From Favolaschia claudopus (taxonomy: Eukaryota; Basidiomycota; Agaricomycetes; Agaricales; Mycenaceae), in contig JAWWNJ010000057.1 in assembly GCA_037176885.1 (NCBI GenBank), forward strand, positions 1,364,001 through 1,428,000: a stretch of 64,000 nt of DNA, read 5' to 3'. Shown in pieces: positions 10,497 through 21,919 of this stretch (its first letter is position 1; each line of letters begins with the position of its first letter). A program made the translations under genes and the position numbers. A model generated the notes under the pieces. That model worked only from the letters and a program-made list of their open reading frames with translations. It was not told the DNA's origin and did not search any database.

Positions 10497-12122
10497 GACC
10501 GATCCCGAGTCGTAGGGTGAGAGTGAGGCCTTGTTAGACAGCCTGAATTCGGTTTCTCAGGCTTGTCGTCGAGCAGCTTTGGGACATTGTCGCTGTTTTC
10601 AGGAAGTGTGAGGTGGCATCTCAGACCGAGGTACAGATTCACTGCAGTCTCCGCCGAATTCTTGTTGAGAAGATGATGTCGTTCAAGTCTTTCTGATGAT
10701 CAGCAGAACGTCGACTTTGGTGTGAACAAATCCACGTATGTAGGTGAGAAGTAGGATTGGAGATCAAGGAACTCAAGGGCTTATCAAAGATGGGTTCCCT
10801 CCGACAGCTTGATATAAGGAATATTTCGGGCGTGCTGAACTTCCGCGATGTCTTCGTTGTGTCGTCGCGGTTCCTATTATTCAATGTCCCCACATGTGGG
10901 ATCGTTCGCAATACATTTATTCATATTTTGAGCCGTAACAAAACGAGTGATGACGCACGTTCACAGCTTGTCACATAATCGCTCTCTCCCCAGCGTAGTC
11001 GAATTTTGCAATATTCTAACGCGGAGATTTCTCGCAACGAAAATGACGTGCTAGACAGAGAGATGGAAATGAAAACGACTTTCGGGGACGACGTATGATA
11101 TGAGTACTTACCTTGCTCCGCCATTATTGGTATTCTCTCCCCATTTTCCGTGATGATATCGGGGGGATGGTGGCGCTAGAGCCATGTAAGCCTGGGAAAG
11201 ACTCACCCCTTCAATTCATCCATTATTTCATTTTCAACGGCAGATTCATCCGCCTAGTCGTCTCTGCCTGATGAGCCCGAAGACTCGGACCAGGTTTCCT
11301 CCGCGAATGTGGTGTTTGCCTAAGCCTTGATGGTTGTGTGTGCCAACTTGTGTCGAAGGTCGTCAAACAACGCTTGAAGAATTGCACTGGATAAGAAGAT
11401 ACACTGACCTCATGGCGCACATCGCACTCTCCTCACGAATGCTGGCTATAACTAGAGTTCTGAGTTCTCCGTTGATTCTCCGATTCTCGGGATGTATTCA
11501 ATCGCCCCAGCAACATCCGGCATCTTTCGACTGCCACGGTGCCACCGCGATGACCCCAACAGACAGGGAGCCAGGGACTGTTCAAGGGCGACCAGTGTCT
11601 TCGTCGAAGCATCAACCGCGCATTTGGAAGATTTTTCGTTCAGGAGCGGCGGAGTTTGCGTTGTGAGAGTCTCCTCTGGAGTTGGTGCAGTAGTCAAGCC
11701 ATGGTGGTTGTGGTTAAGGTTGGGTGGCTACGGCATTGCGCGGTGCCGGTTTGCCGACAGTGTTTCTCAATGTGGACACCTTTGATCCAAGTAACTCCGA
11801 GGCAACTTGACCACTTCCCACCACCTTCAAATCCCTCGATTTGACCTCGATTTGGCGATAAAACTCGTAGATGCGCATACAATCGTCGGCAAGATAGTCG
11901 GGCAACCACCAACCACTAACTGCCTATGTCTTACGGAGATACAGCGCGTCGCGCGGTCCCTCGACCCGCAACAAATGCATCAAGGGCCCTCTCTGACGCG
12001 TCAGCTTTCACGAAACCACTCAAGTCCGGATGGTATAGTAAGCGGCGGCGGCCTGAGAAAGCATATATAGTGTGGGGAGGGTGTTTCCGACGGCCCTGTT
12101 TAGTGCGAGTTTCCCCCCAACC
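10497..12122. other. Gene-poor region with possible decayed synthase sequence
   Basis: Minus-strand sequence near 10540-10690 resembles part of an acyl-carrier domain but is not continuous with the thioesterase frame. Further upstream, fragments such as 11714-11905 (minus) are open but unrecognised. The plus-strand promoter of the GMC gene lies at the right end. Confidence 0.4.
12064..12069 (+). promoter_or_regulatory. TATA box of the GMC oxidoreductase gene
   Basis: TATATA within GCATATATAG lies 54 bp before the ATG at 12123, a usual distance for a secreted-enzyme gene in basidiomycetes. Confidence 0.55.
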
Positions 12123-14322
12123 ATGGCTAGGATCAGCGTACTGTCTGCGCTGATACTGGCCGCTTTCTGTTCTGCGACGATCATCGACGATGTGGCGGAC
12201 CTCAACAAGTTGAAGTTTGATTACATTGTGGTCGGAGGTGAGAACGATTTGCTATGAGTATTCGTAGAAGTTGGCTCATTTGGCCAGCTGGAACTTCGGG
12301 TGCCGTTGTCGCAAACAGGCTGACGGAGAACAAGGATATTTCGGTCCTGTTACTAGAAGCTGGCGGCTCGTAAGTCTGTTCCGATTTTGAATCTGTTATG
12401 ATGAGCTCTAAGTCTTACAGAAACGCGAATGTTCTCGACATAGAGGTTCCTTGGCTCTGTCTGATCGCCACACCCGACACTGCCCAAGATTGGAACTTCA
12501 CCACCACAGCGCAACCAGGTCTCAATGGGCGAGCCATAGCGTATCCAAGGGGTTTTGGTCTCGGGGGAAGTAGTGCCGTTAGTGAGTTATTCTGTTATCG
12601 GTCTAGTGGACCCTCACGACAATTTATTTATTTAGATTACATGATCTATACTCGCGGAGCTAGGGATGATTTCGACCGCTTCGCTCGGGTCACTGGGGAT
12701 AATTCGTGGTCCTGGAATAATTTGGTGCCTTATATGAAGAAGGTCGGAGAAATTATTGTCTTGTCTCGAAGTTATGATGAATTGCTTACGCCTGATCAGA
12801 CTGAAAGATTCAGTCCGCCTGCAGATCGCCATAACACTACTGGACAATTCGATCCCTCGGTTCATGGGTTCAACGGGATCAACACCGTCTCACTCGAAGG
12901 ATTCCCAACCGGGATTGATTCCCGTGTGTTTGCGGTGACGGACGAGCTGGCGGAGTTTCCGTTCAACTTGGACATGAACTCAGGGAATACTATCGGCATT
13001 GGTGCGTCGCAAAGTCGTCATCTTCGGAATTGATTTTTGAAGTCACTGTCCATCCAGGTTCGACACAGGTCACCATTAAGGATGGGGTAAGGAGTAGCTC
13101 GGCCACGTCGTATCTCGCTCCTGAATTCATCAATCGCCCAAACTTGCACGTCCTGCTGAATGCACACGTCACTCGAGTCCTCCAAGCGACCACCGGTTCT
13201 TTCCGCACCGTTGAACTAGTTCATGGTTCGAACGGTACGTTTCAACGAGTTCATTTCCATCACCCGAAACTTATATTCTACCACCAGTTACGCGTCTCAC
13301 CGTCACCGCCGGCAGAGAAGTCGTGCTCTCCGCAGGTTCAATCGGCACCCCGACGATCCTCCAACACTCCGGCATCGGCAACGCCTCCTTCCTCACCCAC
13401 CTCGGCATCCCACCCCTCGTCGACCTCCCCTCCGTAGGCCAAAATCTCACCGACCACGTCCTCCTCCTCGACTCGTGGCTCGTCAACTCCACCGACACCA
13501 TCGACGAGGCCAACCGCAACGCCACGCTCTTCGGTGAGCAGCTGGACGAGTGGGAAGCCACGCATACGGGCCCATTAGTGAATGTCGCGGGGAGTCAGAT
13601 CGGGTGGCTGCGGCTCCCTGCGAACGCGTCGATATTCGAGCGGTTTGAGGATCCGGCTTCTGGACCCACGGCCGCGCATTTTGAGATTTTGTTCGAAAAT
13701 GGGAAGCTTGGGCCGCCGACACCTGAGGGTACTAGCTATATCAGCATTTCCAATGCTTTGGTTTCGCCGACTTCACGTACGTCTCTGCATTTTACTTCCT
13801 TCCCAGCGTTATTCTGACTGACGTTTGGACGTGAAGGCGGCTTCGTGACCATCAACAGCACCGACCCGCTCGCCGCGCCCCTCATCCACCCCAACCTCCT
13901 CGGCACCGAGGTCGATATATTCATCATGCGTGAGGCGCTGCGCGCCGCGGCGCGATTCGCCTCTGCCCCCTCCCTCAAAGACTACATCATCAAACCGGAC
14001 AGCTTCGACCCGGCGTTCAGCGACGCGCAGCTGGAGGAGTACATCCGCGCGAACTCGGGGACGGTGTTCCACCCGGTGGGGACGGCCGCGATGTCGGCTA
14101 AGGGAGCGAAGTTTGGGGTGGTGGATCCGGATTTGTTGGTCAAGGGGGTGCAAGGGTTGAGGATTGTGGATTTGTCGGTTTTGGTATGTCGTTCGTTCTG
14201 TTGGGTTTGGAGGAGTGGTGCTAATTATTTGGCAGCCCTTCATCCCCGCCGCGCATACGCAGGCGGCAGCGTATATTATAGCTGAACGAGCGGCGGATAT
14301 CATCAAGGCCGCTCAGTGTTAG
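12123..14322 (+). CDS. Secreted GMC oxidoreductase, aryl-alcohol-oxidase-like (AA3)
   Basis: An FAD-dependent alcohol oxidase or dehydrogenase of about 590 residues from nine exons. MARISVLSALILAAFCSA is a signal peptide. The Rossmann ADP-binding motif reads VVGAGTSGAVVANRL, followed by LLLEAGG. The GMC signatures are PRGFGLGGSSAVNYMIYTRG and the region around VLSAGSIGTPTILQHSGIG. The catalytic pair is the His of FHPVGTAAM and the His of PFIPAAHTQAAAY, so both active-site histidines are present. The protein ends IIKAAQC-stop at 14322. Enzymes of this type oxidise aryl alcohols or sugars outside the cell and supply H2O2 for lignocellulose decay; related ones act in secondary metabolism. Its place between the thioesterases allows either role. 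The intron before TERFSPP (about 12741-12797) and the one ending near 13837 are inferred. Confidence 0.92.
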
Positions 14323-15057
14323 GTATTAGCTACGATGGGGGGAATTGAATTTGAGTTTTGAAGTCGCGTACATTAGTTCTCGGTGTGTAATAGTTGTCAT
14401 TCTTTCGAAATCGTAATATAATCAATCCTGTGTATTCAACAAAACGATTAGCAAGGGATGTCAAAGTCTGAACAAAATATATTCGAGCTCAACGTGGATT
14501 CAACAAAAAAGAGAAAGCACATCCTTGGGATGATAGCTTCAAATGGATTCACCCGACCGAGAGTGACGACTTCCTTCACCCTGACGTATTGGCAGTGTTA
14601 CCCAGATGATCAAACAAATGCCACCCACCCAATGAATTTGAGGAAGATCTAGAGGGCTTCTCAGGTACGACGACTCAGAACACGCGTAAGGCCTCGGAAA
14701 TTCGTGCCAGGTGTTGAAGTTGAGAAAAACCAAAATGAAACAGCATTTCCATTGGTTGACGAGAGAATCACAGAACCGGGGTATCATACGATGCGATGCG
14801 AAATGCCATCCCGTCCGTGAGCTTGGAACCAACCTTCTCGACTTCCTCTTCCTTCATTCTTTCTGTATCACTGTTAACAGTCAGTTAGCATTGACAAGGA
14901 AGTGAGAGGAAGAGGAAGTTCATCAACGAACTATAGTTAAACTCAGCGACCGATCCAGCCATCTAATCAGCACGGCGCCTTGATCATGAAGACTTTTCCG
15001 TCCAATATCAGTCGCGATTGAGTGCATGCATACATAGATCAGACTCCGGAGGGAGAG
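14323..15057. other. Intergenic region between convergent genes
   Basis: It lies between the 3' ends of the GMC gene and the hotdog thioesterase. Nothing is recognised beyond short AT-richer sequence. Confidence 0.5.
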
Positions 15058-15988
15058 TCAGAGTTTCGCGCTTGGTTTAACTTTCGCGCTCATAAACGCA
15101 TGCGTTCCGGATAGGATGAGGGCGTTTGTTGATTTGTCGCGCATCTGCGAATATTGTCAATGATCCATCCCCGTAAATGCGAACTCGCGAGGGGAGGGGA
15201 AGGGATTGCTGACCTCACACCAAGCGAGTCGTGCGCGGCCGTCTGCGAAGACGGAGCGGGTTGTTATGAGGAGGGTTGTTCCTCTATTCGCAGGGATGGC
15301 GTTAGTGAGGGGAAGCAGACGAAGGAGAACTTGAGAGCGACTCACAAAGGCGCGGGGTGGTGCCAGTTGATGTTCATGTTTTGGGAGATGCCGCCGAGCA
15401 TGTTGAGGTTTTTGAGGTTGCGGAGGAGGAAGATCGCGCCCATTGTGCATCTGTGGGCACAGATGGGTTGAAGCAGAAATATCGTAATGAGAACTTGAGA
15501 CGCACGGATCGAGTATGAACGCGGCGCACCCGCCATGCAGCGTTCCATACACATTACACATATCTAAGTATATCATCCTGAAAATCAGTTTCAATGTAGG
15601 CACGAAACGACGCGCCGAACGCACCTTCCTCCACTCGCACCTCATACCTCACCTCCCCCTCCACACCGCCAAAATCATTCTCAAACACATTAATCTCAAC
15701 GATCCGCACGCGCCGCCCGATGGCCGCGCTAAATGGGGTCTTAATGCGGGAGACGCCACTGCCGGTCATGAAGTACGTCAGGGCGTTGGCGTTGAGTTGT
15801 TTTTCGGCCGGGGAGAGGTTGCCTTTGATTTGCGTGGCGTCGATGTGGGGGGCGTGAGGGAGGGAGAGGGCGGGGTCGGGGTTGGGTTGGGCGGAACGGG
15901 AAGGGGAAGGGGAGGGGGAGGGAGGGGGCATGAGTGGCAGTTTGGTGGAGGTCTTGTGGTGGTGGGAAGAAAGCGGGTGGTTCGGCAA
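15058..15988 (-). CDS. Hotdog-fold acyl-CoA thioesterase (PaaI/ACOT13-like)
   Basis: A minus-strand gene of about five exons. The first exon holds IKGNLSPAEKQLNANALTYF and VEINVFENDFGGVEGEVRYE, an N-terminal extension typical of fungal members. The core motif is NVYGTLHGGCAAFILD, where HGG/xxFILD marks the hotdog helix that binds the acyl-CoA. It is followed by ISQNMNINWHHPAPL, TTLLITTRSVFADGRARL and a last exon MRDKSTNALILSGTHAF ending at 15058. Such enzymes hydrolyse acyl-CoA or acyl-carrier thioesters, often in mitochondria or cytosol. Two in-frame starts are possible (15988 or 15931); the stretch between is basic and Ser/Pro-rich. Its neighbours suggest, but do not prove, a link with acyl metabolism of the enzyme block. 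Confidence 0.8.
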
Positions 15989-16818
15989 TCAGAATTTGGG
16001 ATCACAATATGCGCAAACATCCCGCCCTTCGTGACAAACGGCGACCATCGCGGTCGGCGGTGATGTTGGTCAACGGTCACGTCCCTTGCGAGCCCAGTCT
16101 CCCCCGGCGGACAAAACGTCCACCCGCGGCGCATCAGCCCGCGGGCCCTTCGTCGATTTCCCGCCCTGTATCGGAGGACTCACCATCCCCGACGTTCTCA
16201 CACCACCACCACAACCACAGGCCGAGGTCAAACCTGGAGTCGTCTCCAGAAGGCGCCTCCTTCTATCAAGCATCATCCATCTGTCGTCGACCGTCGTGGC
16301 GTTTCTTCCCTCCATTCCGTGGCACGGATGTACCTGCTTTAGGAGCGAAGCCACCGATATCCACATTCAGCTTGTCTCGTCTCCACTAGCCAAAGTCTCG
16401 TTCTTCGTCTCTGTCAGACTTACAGTGGAGCGGCTAGGCACGGCCTTTCGTGACCCGGTATGCCATACTGGAGCTCTCTCTGCACATCACAGCATGGACG
16501 CCCATACAAATCCAGACATCCCCTCCCATCCCCAACTCTTCCTCTTCCCCAACGCCAACAAACGTTGTCCCGCACCGCACCGCGCGCCCCTTTCCCTCAC
16601 TCGACTTCCTGTGCGAACTTCCAATGAATGTATTCTATTGCAGCGAAGCCCTCCTGCTATTGGCGGTCTGTCTGTCTGTCTGTCATCCCTCCTTTGTCCT
16701 CGGGCTAATCCCTACCTTTACGACACATTCTCCTCAAAATAGCAGTGACTGAATACTTAAAGAAAAGCTCCGTCTCCACATGCGGTTTTCGCGGTCAACG
16801 AGTTACGATTGAGTTACC
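15989..16818. other. Divergent promoter region
   Basis: It separates the minus-strand thioesterase from the plus-strand DUF6534 gene. It contains a short CTGT microsatellite at about 16666-16685 and long pyrimidine-rich stretches. An open frame at 16086-16742 has no family feature and is not called. Confidence 0.5.
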
Positions 16819-18821
16819 ATGCACCTCCCCTCGATGCCCATGCTCGTCTCCCCATCGCTCCCTCGCGACGTGTTGGAGGTGAACGATATCGCTGAGATGT
16901 GAGTCTCAAATACTTGGCTTATTTTTCATTCGGTTCTTGATTATTGATTTGATTATAATAGCGTCGGTCCCATGGTAACTACCGCTCTCCTCCCCTCAGA
17001 ATCCTGCACTTAGACGGTGCGGTTTGCAGTTCATCGGAAACATCCTCAACTGGATGCTATTCGGGACGCTTATTATGCAGTTGTGTATGTACATCGGAAG
17101 ATTGGATCAGGTTGGGGTGCTAACAAACGAATGCATCCACAGACACATACTACCAAAACTTCCCCTCCGATCGTATGGGGCTGAAGTTCCTAGGTTCGCT
17201 CGTTCATCTTTTATTAATTACTTGTTGAATTGCTGACCTCTTGCCCTGAAGTGTACATCGTATTCCTCATGGACACGATCCAGACGGTGTTGCTCACGCA
17301 TCATGGTAAGTTTTTATCTACTCTCAATTATAATTCCAAACCAATCCGAACACTGACATCCCCTCTCGATATTTTTTCAAACTGCAGGCTGGTGGTACAC
17401 AATAACAATATGGGGCGTCCCCGACCGGTTCGAAGAGCTCGTGTGGTCCGCGCAGTCGATTCCGTTTATGGCGGGGTTGAGTGAGTGTCTAGCTCTTCTT
17501 TGCTTCGTCTTTCGTCTTTCCTTCCTTGCGTCTTTGATTTTGTCTTTCACCCCACCGCATACGCGCTGACACAACGCGTATTCAGTTTCCGCTACGGTGC
17601 AGATGTTTTACGCTTGGTGTGTCTCTCCTCCTCCCCCCTCCTCGGCGATCGAATAATTTAATCAAGGCGCATCTGGATCCTCACCGCTACAGACACGGAG
17701 CAGAAATGGATGAAGGGGTTTTCGGTGTTGATCGTTTTGGTGCGTTGCTTTCTTCTTTTTATTTTATTGAAATTAGAAAGAACTAACGATACCCGACGCA
17801 GGTCGCGCTGACGCAGGGATTGAGCGCTATGGTCGCTTCTATGATCGTGCGTCCCCCGCCACCCATCCTCCTTCCTCCTTCCTCCATCTGCTCTCAAGAG
17901 TCAAGCTGAAATCAATTATTGTGTTAGTGCGCCTCCGACCCGGTACAAGAAACGCTCATTCGGATGCATCCCGAGTTTTCGGTGAACGCCTATTCCCTAA
18001 CTGTGATGTCTGTATTTGGACTGATTTTCTTTCTGCGTTTTTTGCGCAGACGTGGCTCGCGGGTAGCCTCGCGAACGATGTGGTGATTACTGTGTGTATG
18101 ATTTGGATCGTGCGTCTCGTCTCTTCCCTCCTTTTATTTTATTTTATTTTCTATTCGCTTTTCTCTTTGCTCTCCTCTTTTCTATTCCATTCGCCTCGAC
18201 TCACCCCGCCCTCAACAGCTCATGCGCGCGAAATCCAACGTCATCTACGCGCCCTCCGAAACGCTCCTCACCAAGCTCATCAACAGGATCATCCAGTCGG
18301 GGTCCGCGACGGCGGTGGTGGCGGCGATTGATTTGGCGCTGTTTGTGAAATTTCCGAGGAAGAATTATCATTATGTGCCGTGCGTCTTTCTCTTCTCTTC
18401 TCTTCGAGTATGAGGTTGATGAGATGGAATTGTAGGGCGTATGTGCTCGGGAAGATGTAAGCAACTCCCTCGATGATCTGAAAGCAGAAGTGCTGACGCT
18501 CTGACAGCTACTCAAACTCCTTCTTCCTCAACCTCAACCTCCGCCGGCCGCAGCGTGGGCCGGGGCAATATTCTGATAAGATACTCAACAGCACGTTACT
18601 CGGGGTTGAGTCGACGGAGTTGAGGGTTCAGAGGCCCGGGCGTGGTGGGATTGGGAGTCTGGCGCAGACGGCGTCGACGGGGACGCTGAGGTTTGCGACT
18701 TCGATTCAGACGAATTCGAAGGTGGGTTTGTTTTGCTTTCGATGTGAGGGTTGATTGAACTTGGTGGTATGATAGGGACAAAGTGTGACGTTTGACTCGG
18801 ATGGGAAGGAGGAGTATTGAG
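16819..18821 (+). CDS. DUF6534 multi-pass membrane protein (copy 2)
   Basis: The plus-strand paralogue of the gene at 2312-4133, with the same succession of short exons. It starts MHLPSMPMLVSPSLPRDVLE, then VGPM, FIGNILNWMLFGTLIMQL, YIVFLMDTIQTVLLTHH, WYTITIWGVPDRFEELVW, ATVQMFYAWRIWIL, ALTQGLSAMVASMI, ASDPVQETLIRMHPEFS, TWLAGSLANDVVITVCM, and the C-terminal SETLLTKLINRIIQSGSA ... YVLGKIYSNSFFLNLNLRR, ending SDGKEEY-stop. Seven membrane segments are expected. No function is established for DUF6534. The cytosolic tail differs strongly from copy 1 while the membrane core is well conserved. One intron near 18116-18220 is CT/T-rich and longer than the others. Confidence 0.87.
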
Positions 18822-19219
18822 GTGGTTTTAAATGAATTGAGAGAGGTTTTGCATTCGGTGTGTAGGAATAGGATCAAGTTCAAGTTGGCGCGGGCGCAGT
18901 GGCTGGTATGCATGTTTGGTTGTACTGTATGAACAGTTTATCGAGTGATGGGATAATATCATGGTCAACGCCATCAAGGAATCACCCTCAACGAGGAGAG
19001 CTCTTCGTGATCTTCATGGAATAAGTAAACCCAATTTCCTCGGGAGGAGGGTGTCACGCTGTCCCAACTTCTTCCCAACACGTGGCAACATCCCGTGATC
19101 GTGACAACGTGACGGACCTCTCTTCCTTCTCCCCACCATCGCTTTTTTCTTCAGCGCTCTGGCGCAGAGTTGTGAGCTGAAATGCAACCACAACTACACC
19201 ACCTGACAGCGCTACGTAG
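18822..19219. promoter_or_regulatory. Upstream region of the F-box gene, two CGTGAC motifs
   Basis: Intergenic. CGTGAC occurs at 19100-19105 and 19108-19113, about 110 bp before the F-box start. The same hexamer stands upstream of the other five F-box genes of the window. Confidence 0.45.
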
Positions 19220-20809
19220 ATGGACGATTCTCTGGCGCGCCTTGTCCGCTGCAACGGCCTCCCCACAGACGCGCAAGCGCGGCAAATTCGACATATCTTG
19301 ACTTCCGAGCGACAGAAAATGCACTCAAACAGCGTACCACCACTATATGATCTCAGACGCGCTCAGCTCTTGAGCCTTCTTGCTGGAACTCTCTCCTGCA
19401 TCAGACGCTTCCCTCCTGAAATTCTCAGTATCATTTTCATCTTCTGCCGCGACGGCGATATTTCTTCGAAGGACGAGGTTTACACAGTCTTCCATCCAAA
19501 TCGGGCGCCGATGCTTCTGACGCGCATCTGCTCACGGTGGAGGCAGATAGCTCTTGACACGCCCAGGCTATGGGATAATGTGCACCTCCATACCACCCTT
19601 TTCGCAAAGGGCGGCGTCGACGTCTTTGTCACGGAAATTTTTCGACGATCCCACAGCTTACCCCTCTCTATCACCATCGACACTCCATTAACCATTATCA
19701 ATGGGGCGACTTGGATGACCCTGGACGGTGTGAATGACTACAATGGCCGGTGGCTTGACTTGTTGTGGACGGATCGCAACGTTCGCCTTCGTTTGAAATC
19801 TATCACTCTAGATCTTTTCGAGGAGGACCATGAATGCCACATATTTCCGCTGCCCGAAACGGAATTCCCCGCTCTCGCGAATCTCGCACTCACACTGGAA
19901 GGAAATTCGGAACCCGATCTAGTCCAGATTCTCGATGCATTCAAGCATGCTCCCTTACTCCGCTCATTCGAACTTGTCGTCCAATTCTGCTCAGACGTGA
20001 TTATCAAGTCCACCTTCCCGTGGCATCAGCTAACGACCCTGAAAATGTCCCTCGCCCTCACCTCCAAAGCAGTGCATACCATCCTCGTCCAATGTACGTC
20101 GCTCGAAAGCACCAAATTCGACAACATCCACCCATGGGACTCCGACAGATCCCCGCCCCCACCGGCACCCGCGCTGCTGTCCCAATTGCGCGACTTTGAC
20201 TTTGAATGGAGGGATGGTAGTCAAACGGGAATGGTGCTCGGGGGCCTCTCCCTCCCCCAACTTCGTTCGTTGGCTATCACATCGTTGAGCCGGTCCGATT
20301 GGGAAGATCTGCAAGAGCCGCTTACGCCTGTGCTCCTCGACCTCCATGCACGGTCGCATTTCGCGCTCGAGCACCTTGCACTCAGCGGCCAACTGCTCAC
20401 CCCCGCTGAGCTGCTTTCCGTGCTTTGCATTGTGCCGACTTTGCGGACGCTGAACGTGCGGCAGTGCGACTGCATCAGTGACGAGTTGTTCCGGATGTTG
20501 ACCGCGAATGATTCGTTGACAACTCTTCCGCAGCTCACAAAACTCGAAATTCATCCTATCACCACCACGCTGGACGGGAATGTCGTAGTCACAATGGCGG
20601 AATCTCTCTTCAAAAAGGCAAACGCGCCAGCGAGCAGTGGGGATCCTACAATGGCGATGTTTCCTTCTCTCATCCAGCTTTGTCTGTATCGCGGGGACGA
20701 ACTATTCGGACATGCGAGTTGGGAGAGGTTTGCGGAAGATGTTGAGCACCGGATTGCTGTGTTGTGCGAGACGGGGTTTCTTGTGGATCGATATCATACT
20801 CTAGAATGA
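19220..20809 (+). CDS. F-box/leucine-rich protein, 529 residues
   Basis: A single-exon gene. The protein starts MDDSLARLVRCNGLPTDAQA, followed by a short helical stretch (SERQKMHSNSVPPLYDLRRA), then the F-box at about residues 60-110: IRRFPPEILSIIFIFCRDG ... LLTRICSRWRQIALDTPRLW. The remaining 400 residues hold irregular leucine-rich segments, such as LRSFELVVQF, LEHLALSGQLL and LRTLNVRQCD, ending at a Tyr-rich tail. The architecture is that of substrate adaptors of SCF ubiquitin ligases, which bind Skp1 through the F-box. It belongs to a common Agaricomycete type and differs from the coiled-coil F-box genes at 35136-50077. No target can be named. Confidence 0.88.
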   Translation: MDDSLARLVRCNGLPTDAQARQIRHILTSERQKMHSNSVPPLYDLRRAQLLSLLAGTLSCIRRFPPEILSIIFIFCRDGDISSKDEVYTVFHPNRAPMLLTRICSRWRQIALDTPRLWDNVHLHTTLFAKGGVDVFVTEIFRRSHSLPLSITIDTPLTIINGATWMTLDGVNDYNGRWLDLLWTDRNVRLRLKSITLDLFEEDHECHIFPLPETEFPALANLALTLEGNSEPDLVQILDAFKHAPLLRSFELVVQFCSDVIIKSTFPWHQLTTLKMSLALTSKAVHTILVQCTSLESTKFDNIHPWDSDRSPPPPAPALLSQLRDFDFEWRDGSQTGMVLGGLSLPQLRSLAITSLSRSDWEDLQEPLTPVLLDLHARSHFALEHLALSGQLLTPAELLSVLCIVPTLRTLNVRQCDCISDELFRMLTANDSLTTLPQLTKLEIHPITTTLDGNVVVTMAESLFKKANAPASSGDPTMAMFPSLIQLCLYRGDELFGHASWERFAEDVEHRIAVLCETGFLVDRYHTLE

Positions 20810-21520
20810 AGCATTGGGGCTAGGTACACTCGTTCAGGTCGATGCTTCGATATATTGCATGCGGTAGAGTAAAGGTGAAGCTCGATAGCATTCAACGTAT
20901 TCAATTTATGTTCTCAGTGAACGTCCTATATTCATCAAGATCTATTTCAGCACCTGGAAAGGCGACACATTCAGTTCGACCACACACCCAATTCAGCAAG
21001 TAACGTGTCTTCGCAAATATATTTTCATTCACCATTCATCATTCAGTGATACAAATTTCTATACATTGTTGTTCAAGTTCGTACTAGCCGCCGGGCCCTG
21101 AATGGAGGAGTTTTTTTTAACACCAGCGCAGCGCCGGTATGAACTCATGCACGCAAGAATGCCATGCCTGGGCGTCTCAGTGAACAAAGAATAGAACCTC
21201 GACACTGTCTAATCCGGACAGCGGCATATGTTCGCGAGGACCTGAGGAATTACCGACTGGAATCCATTCAAATTTGACAGAATGTATGGTTCGAGTCCTT
21301 TGCAATCGGTCCAGCAAGCTGTTGAAATTGCCGCTTAGGATTGGACGAATATAGTTCAGGCGCTTGCTGAGCAATATAAATTAGGGTGTGTTGCTTCTTG
21401 AAATCTACGTCCACCTCTGGTACGCAATATCGGTATGTTTCGTTCCTCTGAACAGGCTTCAGTTCACATAACTGATACCGGGGACAGACTTGAGTTCAAA
21501 CCGAGTACATCACTGGCAGA
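20810..21520. other. Intergenic region with a TATA element
   Basis: It is mainly AT-richer 3' flank. TATAAA at 21375-21380 lies 140 bp before the ATG at 21521 and may be its promoter. A B-box-like GGTTCGAGTCC at about 21293 has no tRNA around it. Confidence 0.45.
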
Positions 21521-21919
21521 ATGCCCTACACCAACGGAATCGCACCTATCGTCACCGTTCGCGGTGCAGGCAACCTACACCATCTCTCCTACGGCTCCGA
21601 CGGCGGCATCGTCAATTGCGTCGGCATCATGCCCGCCCCTGTTGCCGCCAACGACACCAACACCGTTACGAATTTCCTCCTTGGCTTCGCGTATAGCTTC
21701 GAGGGCTTCGCCTTCTACTGGGACGGCGCGGGTTCCGCATTCTGGCGCATTGCGGGATCGCCGTTTACCGAGCCGGTGGGGACGAGTTGGTCTGCAGCGA
21801 CGGGGGTGCCGTGGGGAAGTCAGATCATTCTGGGGTTGAATGTTCAGAGTGAGGTGGCGAAGGCTGCGAATGAGGATAACGAGGTTATTGTTTATATTAT
21901 TCCGAAAGATCTTGATTGA
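21521..21919 (+). CDS. Small protein of unknown function, 132 residues
   Basis: An uninterrupted frame starting MPYTNGIAPIVTVRGAGNL and ending VYIIPKDLD-stop. It is acidic, glycine- and aromatic-rich, with alternating hydrophobic strands (FLLGFAYSFEGFAFYWDGAG, SQIILGLNVQ, NEVIVYII) that suggest an all-beta fold of lectin-like size. It has no signal peptide and one cysteine. I do not recognise a family. A TATA box upstream and the lack of internal stops support it as real; an additional upstream exon cannot be excluded. Confidence 0.55.
   Translation: MPYTNGIAPIVTVRGAGNLHHLSYGSDGGIVNCVGIMPAPVAANDTNTVTNFLLGFAYSFEGFAFYWDGAGSAFWRIAGSPFTEPVGTSWSAATGVPWGSQIILGLNVQSEVAKAANEDNEVIVYIIPKDLD

Noticed and set aside
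16086..16742. 218-codon plus-strand open frame
   Set aside because: Low-complexity Pro/Ser/His composition, overlaps other open frames, no family motif, and lies in a promoter region between divergent genes.
21285..21305. GGTTCGAGTCC, a tRNA B-box-like sequence
   Set aside because: No A-box, acceptor stem or cloverleaf can be formed around it.
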